Below, piece after piece: positions 50,223 through 58,628 of a stretch of 64,000 nt of DNA (positions within the stretch are counted from its first letter, which is position 1; the number at the start of each line of letters is the position of its first letter). The notes under the pieces were generated by a model. The model saw only the letters and a program-made list of their open reading frames with translations, did not search any database and was not told the origin of the DNA. Source of the stretch: Longispora fulva (lineage in GTDB: Bacteria > Actinomycetota > Actinomycetes > Mycobacteriales > Micromonosporaceae); NCBI RefSeq assembly GCF_015751905.1, contig NZ_JADOUF010000001.1, forward strand, positions 558,001 through 622,000, read 5' to 3'. The position numbers and the translations under genes are program-made.

Positions 50223-51376
50223 CACGACTCCTGGTAGGGCGACGCGCCGGTGACGTTGTCTCCCCGGTTGGCGTTGGGGCGCACCTGACGCGGCACGCCG
50301 TCGCCGTGCAGCGCCCGCACCCGGTCGGCGTGCGTCGGGGCGTCGGCGACCCCGGGCGCGCGGCGGGCGGCGAGTTCCTTGCGCAGCACCGGCACGACCT
50401 CCTCGCCGAGCAGGTCCAGCTGGTTGAGCACGGTCTTGAGCGGCAGGCCGGCGTGGTCCATCAGGAACAGTTGGCGCTGGTAGTCGCCGAAGTGCTCGCG
50501 GAAGGTCAGGGTCTTGTCGATCACCTCCTGCGGGCTGCCGACCGACAGCGGCGTCTGCGCCATGACGTCCTCCATCGACGGGCCGTGCCCGTAGACGGGG
50601 GCCTCGTTGAAGTACGGCCGGAACTCGCGGATCGCGTCCTGGGACCGGCGGGCGAGGAACGCCTGGCCGCCGAGGCCGACGATGGCCTGCTGGGGGGTGC
50701 CGTGACCGTGGTGGGCGAAGCGCTGGCGGTAGAACTCGATCAGGCGGACGTAGTGCTCCTTCGGCCAGAAGATGTTGTTGGCGAAGAAGCCGTTGCCGTA
50801 GTACGCGGCCTGCTCGGCGATCTCGGGCGTGCGGATCGAGCCGTGCCACACGAACGGCGGCACCCCGTCGAGCGGGCGCGGCGTGGACGTGAACCCCTGC
50901 AACGGCGTGCGGTACCTGCCTTCCCAGTCGACGACGTCCTCCCGCCACAGCCGGTGCAGCAGGTTGTAGTTCTCCAGCGCCAGCGGCAGCCCCTCGCGGA
51001 GGTCCTGGCCGAACCACGGGTACACCGGGGCGGTGTTGCCCCGGCCGAGCATCAGGTCCATCCGCCCCTTCGCCAGGTGCTGGAGCATCGCGTACTCCTC
51101 GGCGAGCCGGACGGGGTCGTTGGTGGTGATCAGGGTCGTCGCCGTCGACAGGATCAGCCGCTCGGTGCTCGCGGCGAGGTAGGCCAGCAGCGTCGTGGGG
51201 GAGGAGGAGAAGAACGGCGGGTTGTGGTGCTCGCCGATGGCGAACACGTCCAGGCCGACCTCCTCGGTCTTCTTCGCGATCCGCACGATCGCGTCGATCC
51301 GCTCCGCCTCGCTCGGCGTGGAGCCCGAGACCGGGTCGCGGGTGATGTCGCTCACGGAGAACACGCCGAACTGCAC
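50222..51376 (-). CDS. Luciferase-like monooxygenase
   Basis: A 384-residue flavin-dependent TIM-barrel protein: DVFAIGEHHNPPFFSSSPTT, RLILSTATTLITTNDPVRLA, KGRMDLMLGRGNTAPVYPWF, SVGSPQEVIDKTLTF. The family is group C; this branch is usually annotated as LLM-class oxidoreductase, with the reaction unknown. Start is GTG 51376 with AGAAGG six bases upstream. It is the first gene of the MarR operon and probably detoxifies an electrophile or aromatic compound. Confidence 0.87.
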   Translation of the reverse strand: MQFGVFSVSDITRDPVSGSTPSEAERIDAIVRIAKKTEEVGLDVFAIGEHHNPPFFSSSPTTLLAYLAASTERLILSTATTLITTNDPVRLAEEYAMLQHLAKGRMDLMLGRGNTAPVYPWFGQDLREGLPLALENYNLLHRLWREDVVDWEGRYRTPLQGFTSTPRPLDGVPPFVWHGSIRTPEIAEQAAYYGNGFFANNIFWPKEHYVRLIEFYRQRFAHHGHGTPQQAIVGLGGQAFLARRSQDAIREFRPYFNEAPVYGHGPSMEDVMAQTPLSVGSPQEVIDKTLTFREHFGDYQRQLFLMDHAGLPLKTVLNQLDLLGEEVVPVLRKELAARRAPGVADAPTHADRVRALHGDGVPRQVRPNANRGDNVTGASPYQES

Positions 51377-51409
51377 GGTGCACCTTCTTCCCACGTGCCG
51401 GCGGGCCGG

Positions 51410-51433
51410 CAGCTATATGCGTTTGCATATAGC
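51410..51433. promoter_or_regulatory. Perfect palindromic MarR operator candidate
   Basis: AGCTATATGC, GTTT, GCATATAGCT: perfect 10-base arms with a 4-base centre, an AT-rich island in GC-rich DNA, 34 bases upstream of the operon's first start codon. Size and symmetry fit a MarR dimer site overlapping the promoter. Confidence 0.8.
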
Positions 51434-51499
51434 TCAACAGGGGAGCGCGGAGAATATTCCGGGTACCAACCACAGGGTGCCGGGCCCACTCGGCCGGTG

Positions 51500-52276
51500 C
51501 TACCGGTCCAGGCCGGGGTCCGCCGTCAGGATGGAGTGCTGGAGCTGGTGGATCCGTTGCGAGGGCTCCAGCCCGAGATCCTCCCGCAGCGTGGTCCGCA
51601 GCCGGTGGAACGCCTCCAGCGCCTCCGTCCGCCGCCCCGCGTGGCACAGCGCGACCATGTACTGCGCCTGGAGGTCCTCATGCAGCGGATGGCGGGCCGC
51701 GAGGCTGCCCAGTTCGCCGAGCACCGCGTGGTGGCGGTCCAGGCGCAGCTCGGCGTCGATGCGCTGCTGCCAGACGGCGAGGCGTTCCTCCTCGAGCCGG
51801 TGCACCTCGACCTTCAGCACCGGCCCGACCCGGACGTCGGCGAGCGCCGAGTCGTGCCACAGCGCCAGTGCCCGCCCCAGCTGTCGGGAGCCCTCGGCGT
51901 AGTCCCCGCGGCTGAGTTCGCGCCGGCCGCTGGCGGTGAGCCGTTCGAACTCGTGCAGGTCGAGCTGGCCGGGCCCGACGTGGAACTGGTACCCGTCGGA
52001 CGCGGTGGCCAGGACGTCGCGGGCGATCTGGGCCGAGCTGAGCTCCGTCAGGCGGGCGAGCATCCGGCGGATCTGGAGGACATAGGTCTGAATGGTGGTC
52101 AGGGCGCTCGCCGGCGGCTCGTCGCCCCAGAGTTCCACGCTGAGCGTCTCGACCGGCACGATGTGGTTCGCCTGCACGAGGAGTAGCGCGAGGACCTTGC
52201 GGGGTTTGGGCGCAGTCAATCGGCCGGTGGTGGTGCCGGAGCGCACCGCGAGCTGACCGAGTACCTGAAAGTCCAT
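51500..52276 (-). CDS. SARP-family pathway activator
   Basis: A 258-residue AfsR/DnrI/ActII-ORF4-type activator. It has an OmpR-like winged helix at about 1-95 (LGQLAVRSGTTTGRLTAPKP, RKVLALLLVQANHIVPVETL, LTTIQTYVLQIRRML) and a BTAD domain at about 100-250 (HLHEDLQAQYM-like PLHEDLQAQYMVALCHAGRR). It very likely activates the divergent aromatic polyketide operon through direct repeats in the shared promoter. GGGGGAAG precedes ATG 52276. Confidence 0.93.
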   Translation of the reverse strand: MDFQVLGQLAVRSGTTTGRLTAPKPRKVLALLLVQANHIVPVETLSVELWGDEPPASALTTIQTYVLQIRRMLARLTELSSAQIARDVLATASDGYQFHVGPGQLDLHEFERLTASGRRELSRGDYAEGSRQLGRALALWHDSALADVRVGPVLKVEVHRLEEERLAVWQQRIDAELRLDRHHAVLGELGSLAARHPLHEDLQAQYMVALCHAGRRTEALEAFHRLRTTLREDLGLEPSQRIHQLQHSILTADPGLDR

Positions 52277-52415
52277 TGCTTCCCCCGAATGCGCATCGCC
52301 CAATCCTCGGGCCGCATCAGCCCGTATGTACTCCCAACTGCTCTTTCACCGGCCTCACAGCGAATGTTACCTGCGGGCCACGATCGTCGATGGTTTCTCG
52401 GTTTTCTGCCGGTTC

Positions 52416-52442
52416 TCAAGTTGAACTCGAGCCAAGTTCGAG
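52416..52442. promoter_or_regulatory. SARP binding repeats in the divergent promoter
   Basis: Three pentamers TCAAG (52416), TCGAG (52427) and TCGAG (52438) spaced exactly 11 bases apart, i.e. one helical turn, as in known SARP sites with TCGAG/TCAAG heptamers. They lie 92-118 bases upstream of the carboxyltransferase start. Confidence 0.75.
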
Positions 52443-52533
52443 TCAGCGCGGAGAATGATCCTTACATAACCAGTACAAATGCTCCGCGCTCGCCAGTAAC
52501 AGCACGGCTGTCCGCGTAACGGAGAGGAATGTC

Positions 52534-54243
52534 GTGACCAGACCCGAGACCCCCGATTGGGTACTCTGCGCTGGGTGCCACGCCGTCACCTATGGGAAGC
52601 TTTGGACGCGTAACGGCAATATTTGCCCACAATGCGCCCATTATGGTCCGTTGACGGCCACCGAGCGGCTCGCGCTGTTCGCCGATCCCGGCACTGTGGA
52701 GCTCCTCGACTTCGACGTGCCGCCCGGTGATCCGCTCTCCTTCGTCGACAAGGTGCCCTACCCGAGTCGCCTAGCCGACGCGCGCTCTGCGACGGACATG
52801 TCCGACGCCGTCGTGTGCGCCCGGCTGCGGATCACCGACACGCCCGTGGTCGCCGTGGTGATGGACTTCCGCTTCATGGGCGGCAGCCTCGGCGGCGTCG
52901 TCGGCGAGAGCATCACCCTCGCCGCCGAGACGGCCCTGGCCGACCGGTCGGCGCTGCTTCTCGTGACCGCCTCCGGCGGGGTGCGGATGCAGGAGGGCGT
53001 CATCGGCCTGATGCAGATGGTGAAGACGACGCAGGCGATCACCCAGCTCGACAGCGCCGGCCTTGTCACGATCTGCCTGATCACCGACCCCACGTACGGC
53101 GGCGTCGCCGCGTCGTTCGCGATGCTCGGCGACATCCTGCTCGCCGAACCCGGTGCCAGGCTCGGGTTCGCCGGGCCGCGGGTGATCGCCCAGACGATCG
53201 GCCAGGAACTGCCCCCCGCGTTCCAGACCGCCGAGGCGCTGCTGGAACGCGGCTTCATCGACCAGGTGTGTCCGCGCTCCGAGGTACGCGGCCGGTTGGG
53301 CAGACTCCTGTCGATCGGCACCCGGCGGGGCGGTTCCCCGCCTGCGGAACCGGTGGTCCAGGTCGCCGTCCGGGACGCGACGCTGCTGTCCCAGCGACCG
53401 GCGTGGGACGCGGTCCGGCGGGCCCGCGACATCGGCCGGCCGACGACGTCGGACTACCTGCACATGATGCTCGACGGCTTCGAGGAACTGCACGGCGACC
53501 GGATCGGCGGCGACTGCCCGGCGATCATCGGCGGGGTCGGGCGGCTCGGCGGGGAGTCGGTCGTCGTCATCGGCCACGAGAAGGGCCACACCGCCGCCGA
53601 ACTGCTCGCCCACGACTACGGCATGCCGTCCCCGGCGGGCTACCGCAAGGCCGGACGGCTGATGCGGCTCGCGGCCAAGTGGGGGCTGCCGGTGGTGACA
53701 CTGGTCGACACGCCCGGGGCGCACCCGGGGCTCGACGCCGAACTGCAGGGGCAGGCGACGGCGATCGCCGAGAACCTCCGCCTGATGGGGGCGTTGCCGG
53801 TGCCCGTGGTCACCGTGATCACGGGGGAGGGATGCAGCGGGGGCGCGCTGGCCATCGCGGTCGCCGACCGCGTACTGATCATGGAGAACGGTGTGTACAC
53901 CGTGATCAGCCCCGAGGGATGCGCGGCGATCCTGTGGCGGGAGCCGGCCGCGGCCCCGAAGGCCGCCGAGGCGCTGCGGTTGGACGCCCGGTCGCTGCTC
54001 GAACTCCACGTGGTGGACGGGGTGATACCCGAGCCGCCCGGTGGCGCCGAGTCCGATCCCGCCGGGGCCGCCGCACTGCTGGGCGCGGCGATCCGCGCCG
54101 AACTGGCCGACCTCGCCTCGCTGGACTCCGCGCGCCTGGTCGCTCTGCGACGTGCCAGGTTCCGTCAGTACGGCAGGTCGCGTAGTGGCGTCCCCGTGGG
54201 CACGGCGGCCGCCGTGTCCGGGAATGAAGGAGGCATCCGATGA
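52534..54243 (+). CDS. Acetyl-CoA carboxylase carboxyltransferase, fused beta-alpha subunits
   Basis: A 569-residue carboxyltransferase. Residues 1-260 correspond to AccD, including its zinc ribbon (CAGC at 12-15, CPQC at 31-34) and TASGGVRMQEGVIGLMQM. Residues about 300-540 correspond to AccA (LHMMLDGFEELHGDRIGGDC, VTLVDTPGAHPGLDAELQGQ, GEGCSGGALAIAVADRV). Together with the next two genes it makes a dedicated malonyl-CoA supply, as in several aromatic polyketide clusters. Start is GTG 52534, first gene of the operon. Confidence 0.92.
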   Translation: MTRPETPDWVLCAGCHAVTYGKLWTRNGNICPQCAHYGPLTATERLALFADPGTVELLDFDVPPGDPLSFVDKVPYPSRLADARSATDMSDAVVCARLRITDTPVVAVVMDFRFMGGSLGGVVGESITLAAETALADRSALLLVTASGGVRMQEGVIGLMQMVKTTQAITQLDSAGLVTICLITDPTYGGVAASFAMLGDILLAEPGARLGFAGPRVIAQTIGQELPPAFQTAEALLERGFIDQVCPRSEVRGRLGRLLSIGTRRGGSPPAEPVVQVAVRDATLLSQRPAWDAVRRARDIGRPTTSDYLHMMLDGFEELHGDRIGGDCPAIIGGVGRLGGESVVVIGHEKGHTAAELLAHDYGMPSPAGYRKAGRLMRLAAKWGLPVVTLVDTPGAHPGLDAELQGQATAIAENLRLMGALPVPVVTVITGEGCSGGALAIAVADRVLIMENGVYTVISPEGCAAILWREPAAAPKAAEALRLDARSLLELHVVDGVIPEPPGGAESDPAGAAALLGAAIRAELADLASLDSARLVALRRARFRQYGRSRSGVPVGTAAAVSGNEGGIR

Positions 54244-54752
54244 CGGAGATCATCGAATCGTACGTCGCCGTGGGCCCGCTCGCGGAGGCGCTCGACGACG
54301 TCCGCCGCAGCGCGCAGCAGCTCCTCGCGGAGGTGACCACCCCGCCGAAGGCACTACGGATCCGCGCGGGTGACGTGTGCCTCGAGCTGGAGTGGACGGG
54401 CCCCACCGACGTCTACGGCGTCCAGGACTCCTCCGACGCCGCACCGCGCCCGGCGAGGCGCACGGCTGATCCGGCGTGCGACTCACCCCCGGCCGGCGGT
54501 GGGCACGTGCACTTCTGCTCGCCGACCGTCGGCACGTTCTACCGCTCCCCGCAGCCGGGGGCCGTGCCCTTCGTCGCGGAGGGCGACCAGGTCCGGCGGG
54601 GTCAGCAGATCGGCATCGTCGAGGCGATGAAGCTGATGATCCCGCTGGAGGCGGAGTTCGACGGGCAGTTGGCGCGCGTGCTCGTCGAGGACAACACGCC
54701 GGTCGAGTTCGGCGCTCGGCTGTTCGCCTTCGTGCCGGAGCCCGCCGGATAG
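54240..54752 (+). CDS. accB: Biotin carboxyl carrier protein
   Basis: A 170-residue AccB-type carrier. A flexible Ala/Pro linker leads to the biotinyl domain with VGTFYRSPQPGAVPFV and the biotinylation site EAMKLM (Lys131). It carries CO2 from the biotin carboxylase to the carboxyltransferase. ATGA overlap with the upstream gene. Confidence 0.93.
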   Translation: MTEIIESYVAVGPLAEALDDVRRSAQQLLAEVTTPPKALRIRAGDVCLELEWTGPTDVYGVQDSSDAAPRPARRTADPACDSPPAGGGHVHFCSPTVGTFYRSPQPGAVPFVAEGDQVRRGQQIGIVEAMKLMIPLEAEFDGQLARVLVEDNTPVEFGARLFAFVPEPAG

Positions 54753-54762
54753 GGAGGTCGCC

Positions 54763-56109
54763 ATGTTCACCACTGTGCTCATCGCCAACCGCGGCGAGAT
54801 CGCGTTGCGGATCGCCCGCACCTGTCGGGAACTCGGCCTGCGCGTGGTCGCGGTGTACTCCACGGAGGACAGCGACTCGGCTGTCGTGCGGTTCGCCGAC
54901 CAGGCCGTGTGCATCGGTCCGGCGCCCGCCCGCGGCAGCTATCTGAACCTGTCCGGGATCATCGAGGCGGCCCTGCACGCCGGTGCCGACGCGGTGCACC
55001 CCGGCTACGGCTTCCTGTCGGAGATGCCGGACTTCGCCGAGGCGTGCGAGGCGTCCGGGTTGACCTTCGTGGGTCCGCCGGCCGCCGTGATGGAGCGCCT
55101 CGGTGACAAGTCCGCGGCGCGCGCGGCGATGGCCGGGGCGGGCCTGCCCATGCTGCCGGGCAGCCTCGAACCGGTCTCCGACGTGGACGCCGCGGCGAAG
55201 GAGGCCGCCGACGTCGGCTACCCCGTCATCATCAAGGCGGTGGCCGGCGGGGGTGGCCGCGGCATGCAGGTGGTCAGCGACCCGGGCGAACTTCCCCGGC
55301 AGTACCGGGAGGTGCGCGCCACCGCACGGTCGCTGTTCGGCGACGACCGGGTGTTCATCGAGCGGTACCTGCCGTCCGCCCGCCACGTGGAGGTCCAGGT
55401 GCTCTGCGACCGGTACGGCGGTGGAGTCCACCTGGGACAGCGGGACTGTTCCGTCCAGCGCCGACGCCAGAAGCTCATCGAGGAGACCCCCGCCCCCGGG
55501 CTGCCGCCCGACCTCGCCCGACGGATGGGGGCCTCGGCCCTGCGCGGCGTGCTGGCCGCCGGCTACGTGGGCGCCGGCACGGTCGAGTTCCTCGTCGACG
55601 ACCTGGGCGGCTACTACTTCATGGAGGTCAACTGCCGGATCCAGGTGGAGCATCCGGTCACCGAACTCACCCACGGCGTGGACCTCGTGCGCGAACAGCT
55701 GCGGATCGCCGCGGGGGAGCCGCTGGGCCTGACCCAGGCCGGCCTGCTGGCGCGGGGGGTGGCGATCGAGTGCCGGGTCAACGCCGAGGACCCGGACCGG
55801 GCCTTCATGCCCACCCCCGGCCGGCTGACCGAGTTCCGCACCCCGGGCGGGCCGTTCGTCCGGGTCGACACCGACGCTGAGGTGGGCGGCCGGATCTCCG
55901 CCGCCTACGACCCGCTCCTGGCCAAGGTCGCCGTGTGGGCGCCGGACCGGCCCCAGGCGCTGGCCCGGATGCGGCGCGCGCTCGACGAGCTGCACGTCGC
56001 GGGCCCCGGCGTGTGCACCAACCGCGACTTCCTGCGCGCGGTACTCGACCACCCCGAGTTCGTCGCCGGAACCCACGACACGTCCCTGGTCGCCGCGATC
56101 ACCGGTTGA
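54763..56109 (+). CDS. accC: Biotin carboxylase
   Basis: A 448-residue AccC-type enzyme, full length. It begins FTTVLIANRGEIALRIART and includes the ATP-grasp glycine loop KAVAGGGGRGMQVV, the HVEVQVLCDR and RDCSVQRRRQKLIEETPAP motifs, and NCRIQVEHPVTE with the catalytic Arg/Glu. It carboxylates biotin on the carrier protein with ATP and bicarbonate. It is ten bases after accB. Confidence 0.94.
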   Translation: MFTTVLIANRGEIALRIARTCRELGLRVVAVYSTEDSDSAVVRFADQAVCIGPAPARGSYLNLSGIIEAALHAGADAVHPGYGFLSEMPDFAEACEASGLTFVGPPAAVMERLGDKSAARAAMAGAGLPMLPGSLEPVSDVDAAAKEAADVGYPVIIKAVAGGGGRGMQVVSDPGELPRQYREVRATARSLFGDDRVFIERYLPSARHVEVQVLCDRYGGGVHLGQRDCSVQRRRQKLIEETPAPGLPPDLARRMGASALRGVLAAGYVGAGTVEFLVDDLGGYYFMEVNCRIQVEHPVTELTHGVDLVREQLRIAAGEPLGLTQAGLLARGVAIECRVNAEDPDRAFMPTPGRLTEFRTPGGPFVRVDTDAEVGGRISAAYDPLLAKVAVWAPDRPQALARMRRALDELHVAGPGVCTNRDFLRAVLDHPEFVAGTHDTSLVAAITG

Positions 56110-56138
56110 CCCAGCCATTTCGAAGGAGAGGAACACCG

Positions 56139-56405
56139 ATGTCCACACAGCAGTTCTCCATGGACGATCTGATGACGGTCCTGGTCACCAGGGTCGGCCT
56201 GCCGCAACAGGAGGTCACCGACGACCCGCGGCTGACGTTCGGCGACGTTGGGCTGGACTCGCTGGCGTTCCTGCACATCCAGGGCCAGCTCAAGGCCAGC
56301 TATGGCGTCGACCTCCCGGTGGACCGCCCGCTGACGTACACCTTCGGGGAGATCCTCGACAGCGTCAACGGTCACCTCGCACGCGTTGAGGAGCGGGTCT
56401 CGTGA
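56139..56405 (+). CDS. Acyl carrier protein of the aromatic polyketide synthase
   Basis: An 88-residue type II PKS ACP with the phosphopantetheine site DVGLDSLAFLHI (Ser41) and GAAGGAGAGG as a strong ribosome-binding site. It holds the poly-beta-keto chain made by the KS/CLF encoded downstream. Its last bases overlap the cyclase start (GTGA). Confidence 0.93.
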   Translation: MSTQQFSMDDLMTVLVTRVGLPQQEVTDDPRLTFGDVGLDSLAFLHIQGQLKASYGVDLPVDRPLTYTFGEILDSVNGHLARVEERVS

Positions 56406-56890
56406 GCGCCCCGACCGTCGGCCACGTCGACAACTCCGTCCTGATCAACGCCGACCTCGACCTCGTCTGGGCGGAGACAAACGACGTCGAGCGCTGGCCG
56501 GAGCTGTTCACGGAGTACGCCTCCGCCGAGATCATCCATCGGGACCGCGACACCGTGCGGTTCCGGCTGACGATGCACCCCGACGAGAACGGCCAGGTGT
56601 GGAGCTGGGTGTCGGAGCGCACCGTCGACCCGGAGCACAAACGGGTGGTCGCGCGCCGGGTCGAGCCCGGGCCGTTCGAGTTCATGAACATCGAGTGGGC
56701 CTACTCGCCCGAGCGGGAGGGCACCCGGATGCGGTGGGTCCAGGACTTCAGGATGCGCCCCGAGGCGCCGATCGACACGGCGGCGATGACCGAGCGGATC
56801 AACGCCAACACCGCGGTCCAGATGGACGTGATCCGGACCAAGCTCGAACGGCTCGCGGCCGAGCGCCACGCGCCGAACCACGACGTCTGA
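56402..56890 (+). CDS. Aromatase/cyclase, single-domain SRPBCC type
   Basis: A 162-residue START/SRPBCC-fold polyketide cyclase of the TcmN N-domain/WhiE-ORFVI type: VLINADLDLVWAETNDVERW, LFTEYASAEIIHRDRDTVRF, FEFMNIEWAYSPEREGTRMR, MTERINANTAVQMDVIRTKL. It folds and aromatises the first ring(s) of the nascent poly-beta-ketone without prior ketoreduction. No ketoreductase is in this operon, consistent with a non-reduced pathway. Confidence 0.9.
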   Translation: MSAPTVGHVDNSVLINADLDLVWAETNDVERWPELFTEYASAEIIHRDRDTVRFRLTMHPDENGQVWSWVSERTVDPEHKRVVARRVEPGPFEFMNIEWAYSPEREGTRMRWVQDFRMRPEAPIDTAAMTERINANTAVQMDVIRTKLERLAAERHAPNHDV

Positions 56891-56922
56891 CAACCACACA
56901 CCACCACCAGCGGGGAGACAAC

Positions 56923-57348
56923 ATGACCACGAAGTCCGGCAGTCCGGCGACCTCCACCATCAGGTTCGTGTCGATGGACGACGTGCCAGCCAACCGGCGG
57001 CGCGGGGGCGACATCCGTACCCTGCTGTCGCCCGGGACCGTGGGCGCGACCTCCGGCTTCCTCGGCACGCTGCGGCTGAAGCCCGGCGAGGTGGTGACGG
57101 AGCACCTGCACCCGTACTCGGAGGAGTTCATCTTCTGCGTCGAGGGCTCGGCCACCCTGCGCCTGGAGGGCCAGGACAACCCGCTGCGGGCGGAGCAGGG
57201 CGTGCTCGTCCCGATCGGGGTGCGCCACCGCCTGATGAACACCGGTGACACGGAGGCCTTCTTCGTCTTCCACCTCAGCCCGTTAGCGCCGTCCCCGGAG
57301 CTGGGACACGTGGACACCGAACCGTTACCAGACGGAGCGTCGACGTGA
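56923..57348 (+). CDS. Cupin-type polyketide cyclase (TcmJ-like)
   Basis: A 141-residue cupin with the metal motif [18 protein letters not shown] (His, His, Glu) and the second motif [20 protein letters not shown]. Cupins of this size next to a TcmN-like cyclase act as second cyclases in tetracenomycin- and pentangular-type pathways. GGGGAGA before ATG 56923, and its stop overlaps the KS-alpha start. Confidence 0.88.
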   Translation: MTTKSGSPATSTIRFVSMDDVPANRRRGGDIRTLLSPGTVGATSGFLGTLRLKPGEVVTEHLHPYSEEFIFCVEGSATLRLEGQDNPLRAEQGVLVPIGVRHRLMNTGDTEAFFVFHLSPLAPSPELGHVDTEPLPDGAST

Positions 57349-58619
57349 CCACGGGCGGGCGCCGGACCGTGGTGACCGGTGTCGGCGTCGTCGCCCCGGG
57401 CGGGGGCAACCGGAAGGACTTCTGGCAGTTGCTGACCTCCGGGCGGACGGCGACCCGGCGGATCACCCACTTCGACCCGACGGGCTTTCGTTCGCAGATG
57501 GCGGCGGAGTGCGACTTCGACCCGGCGCGGGCCGGGCTGACCGAGCACGAGATCTTCCGCAACGACCGGTTCACGCAGCTCGCCCTGGTGGCGGCCGACG
57601 AGGCGGTGGCGCAGTGCGGCCTGGACTTCGCGACGGGCACCGGCTACGACCCGGACTCCGTCGCGGTGAGCATCGGCAGCGCGGTCGGGGCGACGATCCG
57701 GCTCCAGGAGGAGTACTTCGCCGTCAGCGACCGCGGGCGCCACTGGCTCGTCGACGACCGGTACGCCAGCCGCTTCCTGTACCATGCGATCGCGCCGAGC
57801 AGCGCCGCGACCGAGGTGGCGTGCCGGTTCCGGGCACACGGGCCGGCCGCGGTGGTCTCCACCGGTTGCACGTCCGGGCTGGACGCGATCGGGTACGGCC
57901 ACATGCTCATCGAGGACGGCGACGCCGACGTCGTCCTCGCGGGGGCGAGCGACGCGCCGATCGCGGCGATCTCGATCGCGTGTTTCGACGCGATCCGGGC
58001 GACGTCGGCGCGCAACGACGACCCGGAGCACGCGTCACGCCCGTTCGACGCGACCCGCGACGGGTTCGTCATGGGCGAGGGCGCGGCGATGCTGGTCCTC
58101 GAGGAGTACGAGCACGCCCGCCGGCGCGGGGCCGACATCCTCTGTGAGGTCCGCGGTTTCGCCAACCGGTGCAACGCCTTCCACATGACCGGGCTGCTGC
58201 CGGACGGCACGGAGATGGCGGAGGCGATCACCGACGCGCTCCGCCAGGCCCGGCTGGACCCCAGCGCCGTGAGCTACGTCAACGCGCACGGATCGGGGAC
58301 CAAGCAGAACGACCGGCACGAGACCGCGGCGTTCAAACGCAGCCTCGGTCCCCACGCCTACAAGGTCCCGGTGAGCGGCATCAAGTCGATGGTGGGCCAC
58401 TCGCTCGGGGCGATCGGCGCGATCGAACTCGCCGCGTGCGTCCTGGCGATCCGGCACGGCGTCATCCCGCCGACGGCCAACCTGGAGAATCCCGACCCCG
58501 AGTGCGATCTGGACTACGTGCCCCGGGTCGCCAGGGAGGGCAGGTTCGACACTGTCCTGTCCGTCGGTAGCGGCTTCGGTGGGTTCCAGTCCGCGGTCGT
58601 CCTTTCCCGACTCCCTTAG
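57345..58619 (+). CDS. Type II PKS ketosynthase alpha
   Basis: A 424-residue KS-alpha with Cys175 in [25 protein letters not shown] (His), [14 protein letters not shown] (Lys, His) and [14 protein letters not shown] at the end. It condenses malonyl-ACP units with the chain-length factor encoded next. GTG start overlaps the cupin stop. Confidence 0.96.
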   Translation: MTTGGRRTVVTGVGVVAPGGGNRKDFWQLLTSGRTATRRITHFDPTGFRSQMAAECDFDPARAGLTEHEIFRNDRFTQLALVAADEAVAQCGLDFATGTGYDPDSVAVSIGSAVGATIRLQEEYFAVSDRGRHWLVDDRYASRFLYHAIAPSSAATEVACRFRAHGPAAVVSTGCTSGLDAIGYGHMLIEDGDADVVLAGASDAPIAAISIACFDAIRATSARNDDPEHASRPFDATRDGFVMGEGAAMLVLEEYEHARRRGADILCEVRGFANRCNAFHMTGLLPDGTEMAEAITDALRQARLDPSAVSYVNAHGSGTKQNDRHETAAFKRSLGPHAYKVPVSGIKSMVGHSLGAIGAIELAACVLAIRHGVIPPTANLENPDPECDLDYVPRVAREGRFDTVLSVGSGFGGFQSAVVLSRLP

Positions 58620-58628
58620 GAGGACGTC

